From NCBI GenBank assembly GCA_041917055.1, contig JAYRYJ010000010.1, forward strand, positions 1-64,000: a stretch of 64,000 nucleotides of DNA. Reading direction: 5' to 3'. The notes beneath the pieces are model-generated. The model had not been told where the DNA came from, searched no databases, and was given only the letters and a program-made list of their open reading frames with translations. This document shows positions 32,637 to 41,521 of this stretch, one piece after another (position 1 is the first letter of the stretch; each line of letters opens with the position of its first letter). Source of the stretch: Pseudaquidulcibacter sp041917055 (GTDB taxonomy: Bacteria > Pseudomonadota > Alphaproteobacteria > Caulobacterales > Aquidulcibacteraceae). Both the position numbers and the translations under genes were made by a program.

Positions 32637-34796
32637 TCACATGAAACTATAAGGCTCAATATCAATAATCAGCCTTACGGCTGCCGGTAGTTTTATGCGT
32701 TTTCGCCATGCCAAAACAAAGGCGGAAATATCTATATTTTTCTCTGATTTAACTAAATAACGCATTCGTCGCCAACCGCGCACCAAAGCAATTGGCGGGG
32801 CGACCGGACCATAAACTTCAATGCCATCTGCTTTTAATAATGCATCATTGACAATATCAGTCGCCATTTTGAGCATTTCATCGGTTTTCGCCATTAATTG
32901 CAAACTCGCCAAACGACCAAAGGGCGGTAATCCGGTTAAAGCACGCATATCGCTTTCGATCTTCAAAAACCCTTCGCGATCATTGTTTAAGAGCGCTTGA
33001 AACGCGTCATTTTCGGGGTAATAGGTTTGAATCATGGCGCGGCTTTTTAAACCCGTTCGCCCTGCCCTTCCTGCGACTTGGGTCAAAAGTTGATAAGTTC
33101 GTTCACCCGCGCGCGGGTCGCCGCCCTTCAAAGATAAATCGCCATCGACAACGCCAACAAAGGTTAGATTGGGGAAATTATGGCCTTTGGCAACAATTTG
33201 AGTGCCGACAAGAATATCAATTTCACCATTTTCCATACGCTCCACAATTTCACGCAAATTATTAGGGTTTAAAGCGGTGTCAGAAGATAGGATTTCTATG
33301 CGCGCTTTTGGAAAAATTTCTTTCACTTCAATCGCAATGCGCTCAACCCCCGGCCCGATGGCACTTAAAGTGTCAAAGCCATTACAGGCGGGGCAGTTAA
33401 TGGGCTTTTTGATTGAATATCCCGTCAAATGGCACACCAATTTTCCTGAAAAACGGTGTTCAACCAGCCAAGAATCCGAATTGGGAGACATCATTCTATG
33501 ACCACAACGCGTGCACAAAACATGGGGTGCGTAACCACGGCGGTTAAGGAATAAGAGCGCCTGTTCCTTGCGCGAAAGACTATCGGCGATTCCTTCAATC
33601 ATTAAAGGCGAAAGCCATTTTTCTTTTGGCGGCGGGTAATCTTTTAAACTAACCAATTCGATATTGGGCAATGCGGCCTTGCCAAAACGCGTATTTAGGA
33701 AAAGATGGCGATATTTCTGGATAATCGCATTGTTGCGGCTTTCCAAAGATGGTGTCGCAGATGCCAAAATAAGTTTTGCCCCCGCAAATTTGGCGCGCAC
33801 CACCGCCAAATCACGGGCATTATATCTTAATCCATCTTCTTGTTTGAAACTTGTGTCGTGTTCTTCATCGACCACAATAAGTTTCAAATTTTGAAATGGT
33901 AAAAAAATTGCCGAACGCGCACCAATGACAATGCGCGCGTTGCCTTTATTGATTTGGCGCCACGCGCGGCGTTTTCCGGCAATTGAAATATCGGTATGCC
34001 ATTCAATCGGACACGCGCCAAAATGGGTTTCAATACGCGCTATTAAGGCTTGTGTAAGCGCGATTTCCGGAATCAATATCAGTATTTGCGCGGTTTCGTC
34101 GCTTTCCAAAATACGCGCGATGGTTTCCAAATAAACCTCGGTCTTGCCCGAACCGGTAATGCCGTCTAACAAACACGGGCGATTTTCGGACATTATGGCT
34201 TCGACCGCCGCCGCCTGTGCGGCATTCAAATCACTGTGAAACTGCGTTTTTGGTCTGGGGAAAGGCCCATCGATTTCGCACTTTATTTCGCGCAAAACCC
34301 CCGCCTTAATCGCTTGCGCAATTACCGCAACAGACACATCTGACACCTGTGATAGTTCTTGCCGTGACAGGCTTTGAGTTTGGCTTTTCACATATTCCAA
34401 TAGTTTTTCACGAGACGCAGTTTTGCGGTCAAATTCTTGGTCACCCAATATTATTTCATTGCGAAATGGGCCATCGTGCAAAACTTCTTGCGGTCTTAAA
34501 ACCTGCGCTAAAATATTGCCGATATAGGTCACATGATAACGCGCCACCCATTCCACAAACACCATTAAATTGGGTGACAAAGGTGGAATTTCCAGTTTTT
34601 TATTGATTGGCTTTATTTTGTCGATTTCGGTTTTTGGCGTGTCAAAACCCCAAACCACACCCGCGAGATTTTGCTTTCCCAATGGCACTTCAACAAAATC
34701 GCCTTTTTGCAAATTCAAACCATCAGGAATCTGATAATCAAACGCCTCATTAAATGGCATGGGAAGAAGGATTTGGGCGAAAGTTATCTTTTTCAA
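32637..34796 (-). CDS. priA: Primosomal protein N' (replication restart helicase)
   Basis: This 719-residue 3'-5' helicase reloads the replisome at stalled forks. Walker A GITGSGKTEVYLE and the DEEHD box are present. Paired zinc-binding cysteines follow in CTRCGHRM and INCPAC, then motif V/VI regions GTQIVAKGHNFPN and QVAGRAGRTG. The N-terminal 3'BD region starts MKKITFAQILLPMPFNEAFDY. The length matches PriA. It diverges from the toxin-antitoxin pair 55 bases away. Confidence 0.95.
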   Translation of the reverse strand: MKKITFAQILLPMPFNEAFDYQIPDGLNLQKGDFVEVPLGKQNLAGVVWGFDTPKTEIDKIKPINKKLEIPPLSPNLMVFVEWVARYHVTYIGNILAQVLRPQEVLHDGPFRNEIILGDQEFDRKTASREKLLEYVKSQTQSLSRQELSQVSDVSVAVIAQAIKAGVLREIKCEIDGPFPRPKTQFHSDLNAAQAAAVEAIMSENRPCLLDGITGSGKTEVYLETIARILESDETAQILILIPEIALTQALIARIETHFGACPIEWHTDISIAGKRRAWRQINKGNARIVIGARSAIFLPFQNLKLIVVDEEHDTSFKQEDGLRYNARDLAVVRAKFAGAKLILASATPSLESRNNAIIQKYRHLFLNTRFGKAALPNIELVSLKDYPPPKEKWLSPLMIEGIADSLSRKEQALLFLNRRGYAPHVLCTRCGHRMMSPNSDSWLVEHRFSGKLVCHLTGYSIKKPINCPACNGFDTLSAIGPGVERIAIEVKEIFPKARIEILSSDTALNPNNLREIVERMENGEIDILVGTQIVAKGHNFPNLTFVGVVDGDLSLKGGDPRAGERTYQLLTQVAGRAGRTGLKSRAMIQTYYPENDAFQALLNNDREGFLKIESDMRALTGLPPFGRLASLQLMAKTDEMLKMATDIVNDALLKADGIEVYGPVAPPIALVRGWRRMRYLVKSEKNIDISAFVLAWRKRIKLPAAVRLIIDIEPYSFM

Positions 34797-34814
34797 GAAT
34801 TATTAATCCAGAAC

Positions 34815-34843
34815 TTTACAAATAGTAACATATATGTTACTAT
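34815..34843 (+). promoter_or_regulatory. Predicted promoter of the toxin-antitoxin operon
   Basis: TTTACA at 34815-34820 and TACTAT at 34838-34843 are separated by exactly 17 bases, a good sigma-70-like match. The -10 box lies inside the palindrome described next, so operator binding would block polymerase. The expected start, near 34850, would leave almost no leader before the ATG at 34852. Confidence 0.5.
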
Positions 34844-34844
34844 T
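34821..34844. promoter_or_regulatory. 24-bp perfect palindromic operator of the toxin-antitoxin pair
   Basis: AATAGTAACATA at 34821-34832 is followed directly by its exact reverse complement at 34833-34844. The site ends 7 bases before the toxin ATG and covers the predicted -10 box. This is the classic layout for autorepression by an antitoxin or toxin-antitoxin complex. Confidence 0.7.
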
Positions 34845-34851
34845 TAAATCG

Positions 34852-35178
34852 ATGAAGGCAATAAATTACATTTGTTTAGACAGCATAATACCATTTGAAC
34901 GTTGGTTTAATACCTTAGATTCCTATGCGGCTGCTAAAATCACTACAGCCGTCAAAAAAATGGAATTGGGCAATTTTTCAAATGCTGAATCAATAGGTGA
35001 TGGTGCGTCGGAATATAAATTGGATTTTGGACCCGGCTATAGAATTTATTTTGCAAGAGATGGGAAAGAAATAATATTGCTGCTACTGGGTGGCACAAAG
35101 AAGCGACAACAAAAAGACATTGATACGGCAAAAATGTATTGGCAAGATTATAAGAAGCGCAAGAAGGTGAAAGATTAA
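34852..35178 (+). CDS. RelE/HigB-like toxin of a type II toxin-antitoxin pair
   Basis: This 108-residue protein (MKAINYICLDSIIPFERWF) resembles the addiction-module killer group of the RelE/ParE fold. The supporting segments are LKLDFGPGYRIYFA-like YKLDFGPGYRIYFARDG, then ILLLLGGTKKRQQKDIDTA. The basic KKR..K segment and final DYKKRKK would serve RNA binding. Toxins of this group cleave mRNA on the ribosome. An upstream in-frame ATG at 34834 lies inside the palindromic operator, so 34852 is preferred. It overlaps the antitoxin gene by one base (TAATG). The toxin-first order is as in higBA. Confidence 0.82.
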   Translation: MKAINYICLDSIIPFERWFNTLDSYAAAKITTAVKKMELGNFSNAESIGDGASEYKLDFGPGYRIYFARDGKEIILLLLGGTKKRQQKDIDTAKMYWQDYKKRKKVKD

Positions 35179-35492
35179 TGGCACTAACTAAAGAGTTTAA
35201 AGATACTGTGGTCGAACGCGCAAAAAGCGACATTTCTTTTCGGCGCGCGCTATTTTCAGAGGCGGCAAACGCGCTTTTTGACGATGATTTAAGTTTGGCA
35301 AAGGCATTATTGCGCGATTATGTGAATGCAACAGTTGGTTTTGAGCCATTGTCACAGTCACTTAACAAATCACCTAAAAGCCTAATGCGAATGTTAGGAA
35401 TTGCGGGAAACCCACAAGCAGCAAATCTGTTTGCCGTAATTAACAAGCTCCAAGAACTAACCGAAGTAAAATTAAATGTGGAAGCTGCCTAG
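35178..35492 (+). CDS. Antitoxin partner, HTH-type
   Basis: This 104-residue protein starts in a TAATG overlap with the toxin gene. Residues about 45-85 look like a helix-turn-helix found in antidotes partnering the killer-protein group: DDLSLAKALLRDYVNATVGF, then LSQSLNKSPKSLMRMLGIAG. It should bind both the toxin and the 24-bp palindrome upstream. It ends 5 bases before the convergent rpoH stop. Confidence 0.8.
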   Translation: MALTKEFKDTVVERAKSDISFRRALFSEAANALFDDDLSLAKALLRDYVNATVGFEPLSQSLNKSPKSLMRMLGIAGNPQAANLFAVINKLQELTEVKLNVEAA

Positions 35493-35496
35493 AAAC

Positions 35497-36378
35497 CTAC
35501 ACAAGCCCTTTTTCCATCGCCAATGCTTTCATGGCTTCTTGAAGTTTTTCAAATGCGCGGACTTCGATTTGGCGAATGCGTTCGCGTGAAACGCCAAATT
35601 CATCGGCTAAATCTTCCAATGTAGTTGGGTCTTCTTTAAGGCGACGTTCGCGAATAATTTTTTGTTCGCGCTCATTAAGGCGCGCCATTGCGGTAGTAAG
35701 CAATTCCATGCGGGCATCATATTCTTCGTTTTGCCCCATTGTGGTTTCGACGCTTTCTTCATCAGACGCCAACCAGTCTTGCCATTCGCCGCCACCGTCT
35801 TCACCGACTTGAACATTTAGGGATGCATCAGGACCGGAAAGCCTGCGGTTCATATTCACGACTTCGGTTTCGGAAACCCCAAGTTTGGTTGAAATTTCTT
35901 CAACTTGGTCGGGGCGCAATTCACCCTCTTCAATCGCCTGCATTTTTTGTTTCATGCGGCGAAGATTAAAGAATAATTTCTTTTGCGCCGCAGTTGTGCC
36001 CATTTTCACCAAGGACCAAGTGCGCAATACATATTCTTGGATAGACGCCCTAATCCACCACATTGCATAAGTCGCAAGGCGAAAACCTTTTTCGGGGTCG
36101 AACTTTTTGACCGCCTGCATAAGGCCGATATTGCCCTCGGAAATCACTTCGGCAATTGGAAGGCCATAACCGCGATAGCCCATTGCCATTTTGGCGACCA
36201 AACGAAGATGCGAAGTGACCAATTTTTCAGCCGCTTGCGGGTCTTCGTGTTCGCGCCAGCGCCGCGCAAGCATGTACTCCTCGTCTTTTTCCAACATCGG
36301 GAATTTTCGGATTTCAGACAAATAGCGTTGCAGACCTTGTTCAGGTCCGACAGTCAAAGTCAAAGCGCGTGCAGCCAT
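35497..36378 (-). CDS. rpoH: RNA polymerase sigma-32 factor
   Basis: This 293-residue sigma factor directs heat-shock promoters. Region 2 contains AYRGYG-like MGYRGYGLPIAEVISEGNIG, EKGFRLATYAMWWIRASIQ and EYVLRTWSLVK. The RpoH box QKKLFFNLRR is intact, which separates it from RpoD. Region 4 is present as LEDLADEFGVSRERIRQIE. The start MAARALTLTVGPEQG follows a GGGGATC site. The gene is monocistronic between the antitoxin (convergent) and a lipoprotein gene. Confidence 0.95.
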   Translation of the reverse strand: MAARALTLTVGPEQGLQRYLSEIRKFPMLEKDEEYMLARRWREHEDPQAAEKLVTSHLRLVAKMAMGYRGYGLPIAEVISEGNIGLMQAVKKFDPEKGFRLATYAMWWIRASIQEYVLRTWSLVKMGTTAAQKKLFFNLRRMKQKMQAIEEGELRPDQVEEISTKLGVSETEVVNMNRRLSGPDASLNVQVGEDGGGEWQDWLASDEESVETTMGQNEEYDARMELLTTAMARLNEREQKIIRERRLKEDPTTLEDLADEFGVSRERIRQIEVRAFEKLQEAMKALAMEKGLV

Positions 36379-36494
36379 TTGGATCCCCGTTTATTTTTAG
36401 GCACAAAAATTCCATGCCCCGTTATACGTCTAATTATCTAGTAAAGATTTTGGCAATAATAAGGGGGGCGGCAAAAATTCTGCATTAAATGATT

Positions 36495-36962
36495 TTAAGA
36501 TTTGCATTTCTTAAATATTCGCCCCTTTGAACCGTCAAAAGCAATGCCGTTTTTTACGACAACATTCGGCGCTTGATCCGGCAAATGACCTTCGAAATTC
36601 CATTCCTGCATCATATCTTTGCCAAGGATTTTATATTGTTCCCAGGTCTTATTGCACCCAACCGGCGCACAAACCGTTGTGCGAACTTCAATCATTCCAT
36701 TTACAAATCCGGTGGAAAGAATTTGAAGTTTTTCGCCTTCCCCCAATGCACCCGCACCAACTTCGACATTTGCGGGTTGGGATTTGAAATCAAATGACTG
36801 GAAAAAATCCTTTTCAGCACAATTATCCGTGCGCCAAACGCCGCCACTTAGAAAAGATTTGCTATCTATTTTTTTTGGCTTTGCAATTGCATTTTGCGAA
36901 GTGCAAGCACCCGAAAGAACAATAGCCAAAACAAACGCGAACAAAGGAGATATCTTATTCAT
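36495..36962 (-). CDS. Putative lipoprotein of unknown function
   Basis: This 155-residue protein has a lipoprotein signal (MNKISPLFAFVLAIV, lipobox LSGAC with the lipidated cysteine at residue 20). The mature part contains four further cysteines (NC, VC, GC, KC). The segment EVRTTVCAPVGCNKTWEQYK is notable. I do not recognise the family. It lies between rpoH and another exported unknown on the same strand, 38 bases from the latter. Confidence 0.65.
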   Translation of the reverse strand: MNKISPLFAFVLAIVLSGACTSQNAIAKPKKIDSKSFLSGGVWRTDNCAEKDFFQSFDFKSQPANVEVGAGALGEGEKLQILSTGFVNGMIEVRTTVCAPVGCNKTWEQYKILGKDMMQEWNFEGHLPDQAPNVVVKNGIAFDGSKGRIFKKCKS

Positions 36963-37000
36963 TGAGACAATCTAATGTTTCGCGGTTTATAGAATATGAA

Positions 37001-37468
37001 TTATTTCACCGATTTTTTCAGCGCTTTAGCAAATCTTTCGATCGCCCAATTTGCGTCGTGCCATGTCCATTGATATTGCGCATCATAAATTGTCGGCGTT
37101 GAGTATTCATATTTGACTTCGCTCAATTGTTTGCCGCTTTTATCAAATACGACACCTTTTAAATCCGCACCGCCAATTGAAAAACTTTGATAAGACAATG
37201 ACGGGTTTTTTGACATTTGCGTCATTGTCGGTCGATTTGGGGTGGCGCTTTCAACAAATACTTCGATATTGAAACCATCACCCATTGCTTTTTGAATTTC
37301 TTCGCGAACGGTTTGTTCGATATTCGCTTTTTCGTCCATACCGTATTTTTCGGAAAATGCTTTATCCGCGTCTTTAGAAAAGCTGATTTTCACGCCATTA
37401 TCGGCAAGGGCGGAATTTGCAAATAGCACGACGGCGGCGGCAATAGAAATTTGAAAAATCTTACGCAT
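37001..37468 (-). CDS. Exported protein of unknown function
   Basis: This 155-residue protein has a clear signal peptide (MRKIFQISIAAAVVLFA, cleavage after ALA) and no cysteines in the mature part. The mature protein carries an alpha/beta-looking body with IEQTVREEIQKAMGDGFNIE and a tryptophan-rich end, QYQWTWHDANWAIERFAKAL. The family is not recognised. A periplasmic location is likely. It lies upstream of the lipoprotein gene on the same strand and may share its transcript. Confidence 0.65.
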   Translation of the reverse strand: MRKIFQISIAAAVVLFANSALADNGVKISFSKDADKAFSEKYGMDEKANIEQTVREEIQKAMGDGFNIEVFVESATPNRPTMTQMSKNPSLSYQSFSIGGADLKGVVFDKSGKQLSEVKYEYSTPTIYDAQYQWTWHDANWAIERFAKALKKSVK

Positions 37469-37670
37469 ATTAATCCCCAGAATTATTTTGAAATGTTACA
37501 CCAAAAACGATTTTTGCCAAATTAATTCTTGGAAAGCTGTAATTCGCGCTTCGCGAATTACATTTGCAGGCATTTCACGAATGTTTACGCCCATTTTGCG
37601 TATTCACAGATGAAACACTCAATTGAATTTTTTAGACAGCGCCGTCACCAAACAGAGGGAGCTGACAAAA

Positions 37671-38114
37671 ATGTCTAAATCAATTCAAATTGCAAAGTCA
37701 CTAATAATTTTTGCTTCAATATTCGCATCAAATGCGATGGCACAAAACGCAAACCAATTGAAAGTCAATGTCGCAAATATTCAAAGTGATGAAGGTCAAA
37801 TTTTGGTTAGTGTTTGCACCAAAGATGAATTTATGAAAACCAAATGCGCCTATTCCGCGCTTTCCAGTGCCACAGATGCCAAAGATGACCCAATCATTAT
37901 TCAAAATGTCGCCAATGGCACATATGCGGTACAATTATTCCATGATTTGGATAGTGATTTCAAATTAAAGACCGGCGCCTTCGGCATTCCCAAAGAACCA
38001 TGGGGCATGAGCAATGACGCAAAAGGCAAATTCGGCCCGCCAAAATTTGATGATGCCGCCATTGAAATTAATGGTGTCAAGGAAATCACCATCAATCTCG
38101 ACGGAGGCGAATAA
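37671..38114 (+). CDS. DUF2141-family exported protein
   Basis: This 147-residue protein has a signal peptide (KSLIIFASIFASNAMA) and a beta-rich DUF2141 domain. The family core is visible as GTYAVQLFHDLDSDFKL, followed by FGIPKEPWGMSND and FDDAAIEI. The molecular function is unknown. The ATG at 37671 has GAGGGA about ten bases upstream; an earlier in-frame ATG at 37623 would hide the signal peptide. The stop overlaps the TonB-receptor start by one base, so the two are probably functionally paired. Confidence 0.8.
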   Translation: MSKSIQIAKSLIIFASIFASNAMAQNANQLKVNVANIQSDEGQILVSVCTKDEFMKTKCAYSALSSATDAKDDPIIIQNVANGTYAVQLFHDLDSDFKLKTGAFGIPKEPWGMSNDAKGKFGPPKFDDAAIEINGVKEITINLDGGE

Positions 38115-40018
38115 TGCTTTTGGCGATGATGGATTTAGCGACCGCGCCAATGGATAATCCCCCGGTGGCGCAAACCGCGAAGGTCGAGAAAAAAGAAGAC
38201 AATAAGCCAAAAAGCAGCGAGACGATTATCGTTAGTTCGAAAAAAATCTCGCGCCCATTTGCCAATATTTCATTTAAGAAATTGGATATTTACACCAATC
38301 CCGCATCAAAGGCCGATGCGATTCTAGCGGTCGCGGATTTGCAATATTCGACCAATAATAGCAATTCCGCAGAGATTATTTTACGCGGGGGGTCGCCGCG
38401 ATTGTCACGCACATATTTCAATGATGTTCCGCTTTATGAAATTGTGCGCGGTTCAAGTCTTTTGCAAACCACCAAAGGTTTTTCGGTGTTTAATACGACG
38501 ACAATCAAAGAAGTCGAAACCTATTCAACCTCGCCACCAGCTTATTTTGCCAATACTGCAGGTGGAGCGATTCGCATTATGCCCGATGATTCCGGTTATG
38601 AAGCATCAAGTTTGGGTATGAATTTAGTTAAGACCGACATCGCTATGACGAAACCCATTGGCAAAAACAAAGGCTTTGTTCAATTTTATGCCGAACACAC
38701 CAATCTTGCCCCACTCTTGGCTGTTAATCCCAAACTTGAGGAATTGGTAAAATCTGCAAAAGGGCTGTCTGCCGGATTAAGTCTGTTGTTAAAACCAAGC
38801 CTTGATACGCAATTAAGATTGGTTAGTATTGCCGATACTGATAACGGCATTTATCCCTATAATCCCTTTGATAATAGCCAATTGAGCAATAAAAAGCGTC
38901 GCAATTACAATGTCTTTTCGTTTGAAAAAGAACTTAATAGTGCGCGTTTAAAAATTGATGCGGCAAAAAGTTTTGTCAATGAAACCACTTATTTGCGCAC
39001 CGATATTTATGACAATGAGAATACCTATTCCTATTTTGATATCAATTTGGGTGGGCGGTTTGGTAAGAACCCGATTTCATATCGCTTTGGCCTTGCGAAT
39101 GAAGATTTTGACTTAAAAAGCCGCGCGCAAATCTATCGCCCTTTAGGCGGGTTTCATGGTGATTTTACTGAAAAATTGGAGACGAATTATTCCGCGCTTT
39201 ATGGCTTTGTGAATTATCAATTTTCAAAACAATTGTCTTTGGCAATCGGCGCACGCGAATTTATTGATGATGATTTGGGACTTGATCCAATTGGTCATTT
39301 GTCACTATCGTGGAATTCAAAAGACAAAAGGCACAATATCATTGCCGCAATAGGCAATTATTCGGCGATTGTCCTGCCCTATCGTTCGGCGTTTGAGGGC
39401 ATTAGCAAAGCGAAAAGCAAACAATCGTCAATTGATTATAAATATACAAATCAAGAGACAAAATTCGCCATCGGTCTTTATCAAAAAACCGATGAATTAT
39501 TGGGCGAGGAAATCAATATTAAGGGCTTTGACGCTTCATTCAGTGTTTTATTAAACGGCAAATATGATTTATCCGGCGTTTTTGCGCGCTCATTACCCTA
39601 TACTTGGGTTGGCGATACAAAACAACGCGGCACTCACCATTTGGATTATTTGGCAAAACTGAAATTACGGGTTCCACTTAAAAATTCCGATTCAGTCAAT
39701 TTCATTGCCACTTCTATGAGCGGTCAAGTCTATTCCAAACCAATCGGAACTGGCTTTGACAGATTCGGGGAAATTATTCCGACCTATGCCATCAAAAATA
39801 CTGAGCAATTGGGAAATTATAATTCTTTGGATTTCAATTACATAAAGCAATTGAAAATCAAAAATTCAAAGGCGATGCCGATTGTTTATTTGAATATTAA
39901 TAATCTGTTTGACACCAAAAATGCGTCATCAATCGACTATAATTCAAATTATACAGATTCAAAAATCAAAAACTATATGCCGCGCACCATCGTTGTTGGG
40001 TTTTTGATTGAGTATTGA
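38114..40018 (+). CDS. TonB-dependent outer-membrane receptor
   Basis: This 634-residue protein has a possible TonB box (ETIIVSSKK near residue 36). A plug domain contains AEIILRGGSPRLSRTYFNDV and the VETYSTSPPAYFANTAGGA segment. About twenty beta strands follow, ending SKIKNYMPRTIVVGFLIEY, with a final aromatic residue. It imports an unknown ligand using TonB energy. It starts in a TAATG overlap with the DUF2141 gene. The N-terminus MLLAMMDLATAPMDN is a poor signal peptide, which is odd for an outer-membrane protein. No ligand-specific gene is adjacent. Confidence 0.82.
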   Translation: MLLAMMDLATAPMDNPPVAQTAKVEKKEDNKPKSSETIIVSSKKISRPFANISFKKLDIYTNPASKADAILAVADLQYSTNNSNSAEIILRGGSPRLSRTYFNDVPLYEIVRGSSLLQTTKGFSVFNTTTIKEVETYSTSPPAYFANTAGGAIRIMPDDSGYEASSLGMNLVKTDIAMTKPIGKNKGFVQFYAEHTNLAPLLAVNPKLEELVKSAKGLSAGLSLLLKPSLDTQLRLVSIADTDNGIYPYNPFDNSQLSNKKRRNYNVFSFEKELNSARLKIDAAKSFVNETTYLRTDIYDNENTYSYFDINLGGRFGKNPISYRFGLANEDFDLKSRAQIYRPLGGFHGDFTEKLETNYSALYGFVNYQFSKQLSLAIGAREFIDDDLGLDPIGHLSLSWNSKDKRHNIIAAIGNYSAIVLPYRSAFEGISKAKSKQSSIDYKYTNQETKFAIGLYQKTDELLGEEINIKGFDASFSVLLNGKYDLSGVFARSLPYTWVGDTKQRGTHHLDYLAKLKLRVPLKNSDSVNFIATSMSGQVYSKPIGTGFDRFGEIIPTYAIKNTEQLGNYNSLDFNYIKQLKIKNSKAMPIVYLNINNLFDTKNASSIDYNSNYTDSKIKNYMPRTIVVGFLIEY

Positions 40019-40049
40019 CGCAAAGAATAAGAAATTTTATTGCGGGGAT

Positions 40050-40262
40050 ATGAGTGAAGAAACCAAATCCCCGCACCCGACAATTTCTGACGAAGAATGG
40101 GACAATCCAAAACCATTGACCGGCGAAAAACTAAAACAGCACCAGGCAAATGTCGAAATGGTGCGCAGCATGGTAATAAAATTCGCCATTGCCAAAATCG
40201 GTGTTCTTACACTGATTGCTGTGGTTCTTTGGAAATTTTTTGGCAATGGTAAGGGGCATTAA
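40050..40262 (+). CDS. Small single-pass membrane protein, unknown
   Basis: This 70-residue protein (MSEETKSPHPTISDEEWDNP) has a charged N-terminal half and one C-terminal transmembrane helix (FAIAKIGVLTLIAVVLWKFF) with a short basic tail. GGGG at 40044-40047 supports the ATG at 40050; a longer frame from 40008 overlaps the receptor gene. The family is not recognised. Its position 31 bases after the TonB receptor suggests an accessory role, but this is only context. Confidence 0.55.
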   Translation: MSEETKSPHPTISDEEWDNPKPLTGEKLKQHQANVEMVRSMVIKFAIAKIGVLTLIAVVLWKFFGNGKGH

Positions 40263-40270
40263 ATTAACTC

Positions 40271-40286
40271 CTTCCCTCAAGGGAAG
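40271..40286. repeat. Short hairpin after the small membrane gene
   Basis: CTTCCC at 40271-40276 pairs with GGGAAG at 40281-40286 around a TCAA loop. It may be a remnant of the CTTCCCC-type palindromic repeat seen at 32481-32631, or a weak terminator. No T tract follows. The rest of the 140-base gap to metX holds no recognised riboswitch. Confidence 0.4.
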
Positions 40287-40402
40287 CAGTTAAGAAATAA
40301 CTCCATGAAACACCGCGCACCTCACATGTTGAAACTCCGCCTGTATTAATCGCTATTTCAATTCCAAAAAAATCTGCTATCAGCGCAAAGTTTGGTTATT
40401 CT

Positions 40403-41521
40403 ATGTCAAAAGCGATTAAAACCCATAAATTATCAAAGCCTTTGGTGCTGGATTGCGGTAGCGTTCTTGACGATACGGACGTCGCATTTGAAACCTATGG
40501 AACGCTGAATGCCGAAAAGTCTAATGCAATTCTTGTTTGCCACGCATTAACCGGTGACCAATTCGTAAGTGGCAAAAACCCCGTAACGCAAAAGCCCGGC
40601 TGGTGGTCTGATGTCGTTGGCGCGGGAAAATTAATTGATACGGAAAAATATTTCGTGATTTGTTCCAATGTTTTGGGTGGTTGCATGGGGTCAACAGGCC
40701 CTAAAAGCGCGAAGAATGCTGGCACTGTTTGGGGCATTGATTTCCCGATAATAACAATCGGCGATATGGTTCGCGCGCAAAAGCAAATGCTTGAGGATTG
40801 GGGAATTGATAATTTATTCGCAATTATCGGCGGATCAATGGGCGGAATGCAGGTTTTGCATTGGTTGTCACATTATCCGCAAAGTGTGAATTGCGCCATT
40901 CCAATTGCCACCGCCGCGCGCCATTCAGCACAAAATATTGCCTTCCATGAAGTCGGGCGACAGGCGATTATGGCGGATCCTGATTGGAATAATGGCAAAT
41001 ATGCGGATTTGGGAACTTTTCCAAACAAGGGCCTCGCGGTGGCGCGCATGGCTGCACATATTACTTATATGTCCGATAGCGCCCTTCACCGTAAATTCGG
41101 ACGGAATTTGCAAGATAGAGACGAATTAACTTTCGGATTTGACGCCGACTTCCAAATCGAAAGCTATTTACGCCATCAAGGCACGAGTTTTGTCGATCGG
41201 TTTGACGCCAACTCCTATTTATACATAACCCGCGCAATGGATTATTTCGATTTAGCTGCTGGCTTTGGTGGAAAATTGATAAAGGCTTTTGAGAATTTTG
41301 AAGGCCGCGCCTGCGTCGTTAGCTTTTCCTCTGACTGGCATTATCCGCCCGCAGATTCACGCGCCATTGTGCGTGCTATGATGGCGGCAGGGGTTCATGT
41401 TTCGGCTCTTGAAGTAGAAACCGACAAAGGCCATGACGCATTCTTATTAGATGAACCGGTTTTCCATAATGCTTTGAATGGTTTTCTGAATGCCGCCGCA
41501 ATTGAAAGAGGTCTCAGATGA
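40403..41521 (+). CDS. metX: Homoserine O-acyltransferase (MetX)
   Basis: This 372-residue alpha/beta-hydrolase activates homoserine for methionine synthesis by O-acetylation (or O-succinylation in some lineages). The nucleophile S145 lies in IIGGSMGGMQVLHW. The start region LDCGSVLDDTDVAFETYG and the C-terminal catalytic DKGHDAFLLDE are intact. It overlaps metW by ATGA, the standard metXW arrangement. The acyl donor cannot be told with certainty from sequence alone. Confidence 0.94.
   Translation: MSKAIKTHKLSKPLVLDCGSVLDDTDVAFETYGTLNAEKSNAILVCHALTGDQFVSGKNPVTQKPGWWSDVVGAGKLIDTEKYFVICSNVLGGCMGSTGPKSAKNAGTVWGIDFPIITIGDMVRAQKQMLEDWGIDNLFAIIGGSMGGMQVLHWLSHYPQSVNCAIPIATAARHSAQNIAFHEVGRQAIMADPDWNNGKYADLGTFPNKGLAVARMAAHITYMSDSALHRKFGRNLQDRDELTFGFDADFQIESYLRHQGTSFVDRFDANSYLYITRAMDYFDLAAGFGGKLIKAFENFEGRACVVSFSSDWHYPPADSRAIVRAMMAAGVHVSALEVETDKGHDAFLLDEPVFHNALNGFLNAAAIERGLR

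Noticed and set aside
35983..36441. 152-codon plus-strand frame opposite rpoH
   Set aside because: Shadow of rpoH on the other strand with no independent support.
40263..40402. SAM-II riboswitch upstream of metX
   Set aside because: The position is where alphaproteobacteria often have one, but the conserved core (a GCUAAA-type pseudoknot pattern) could not be found.
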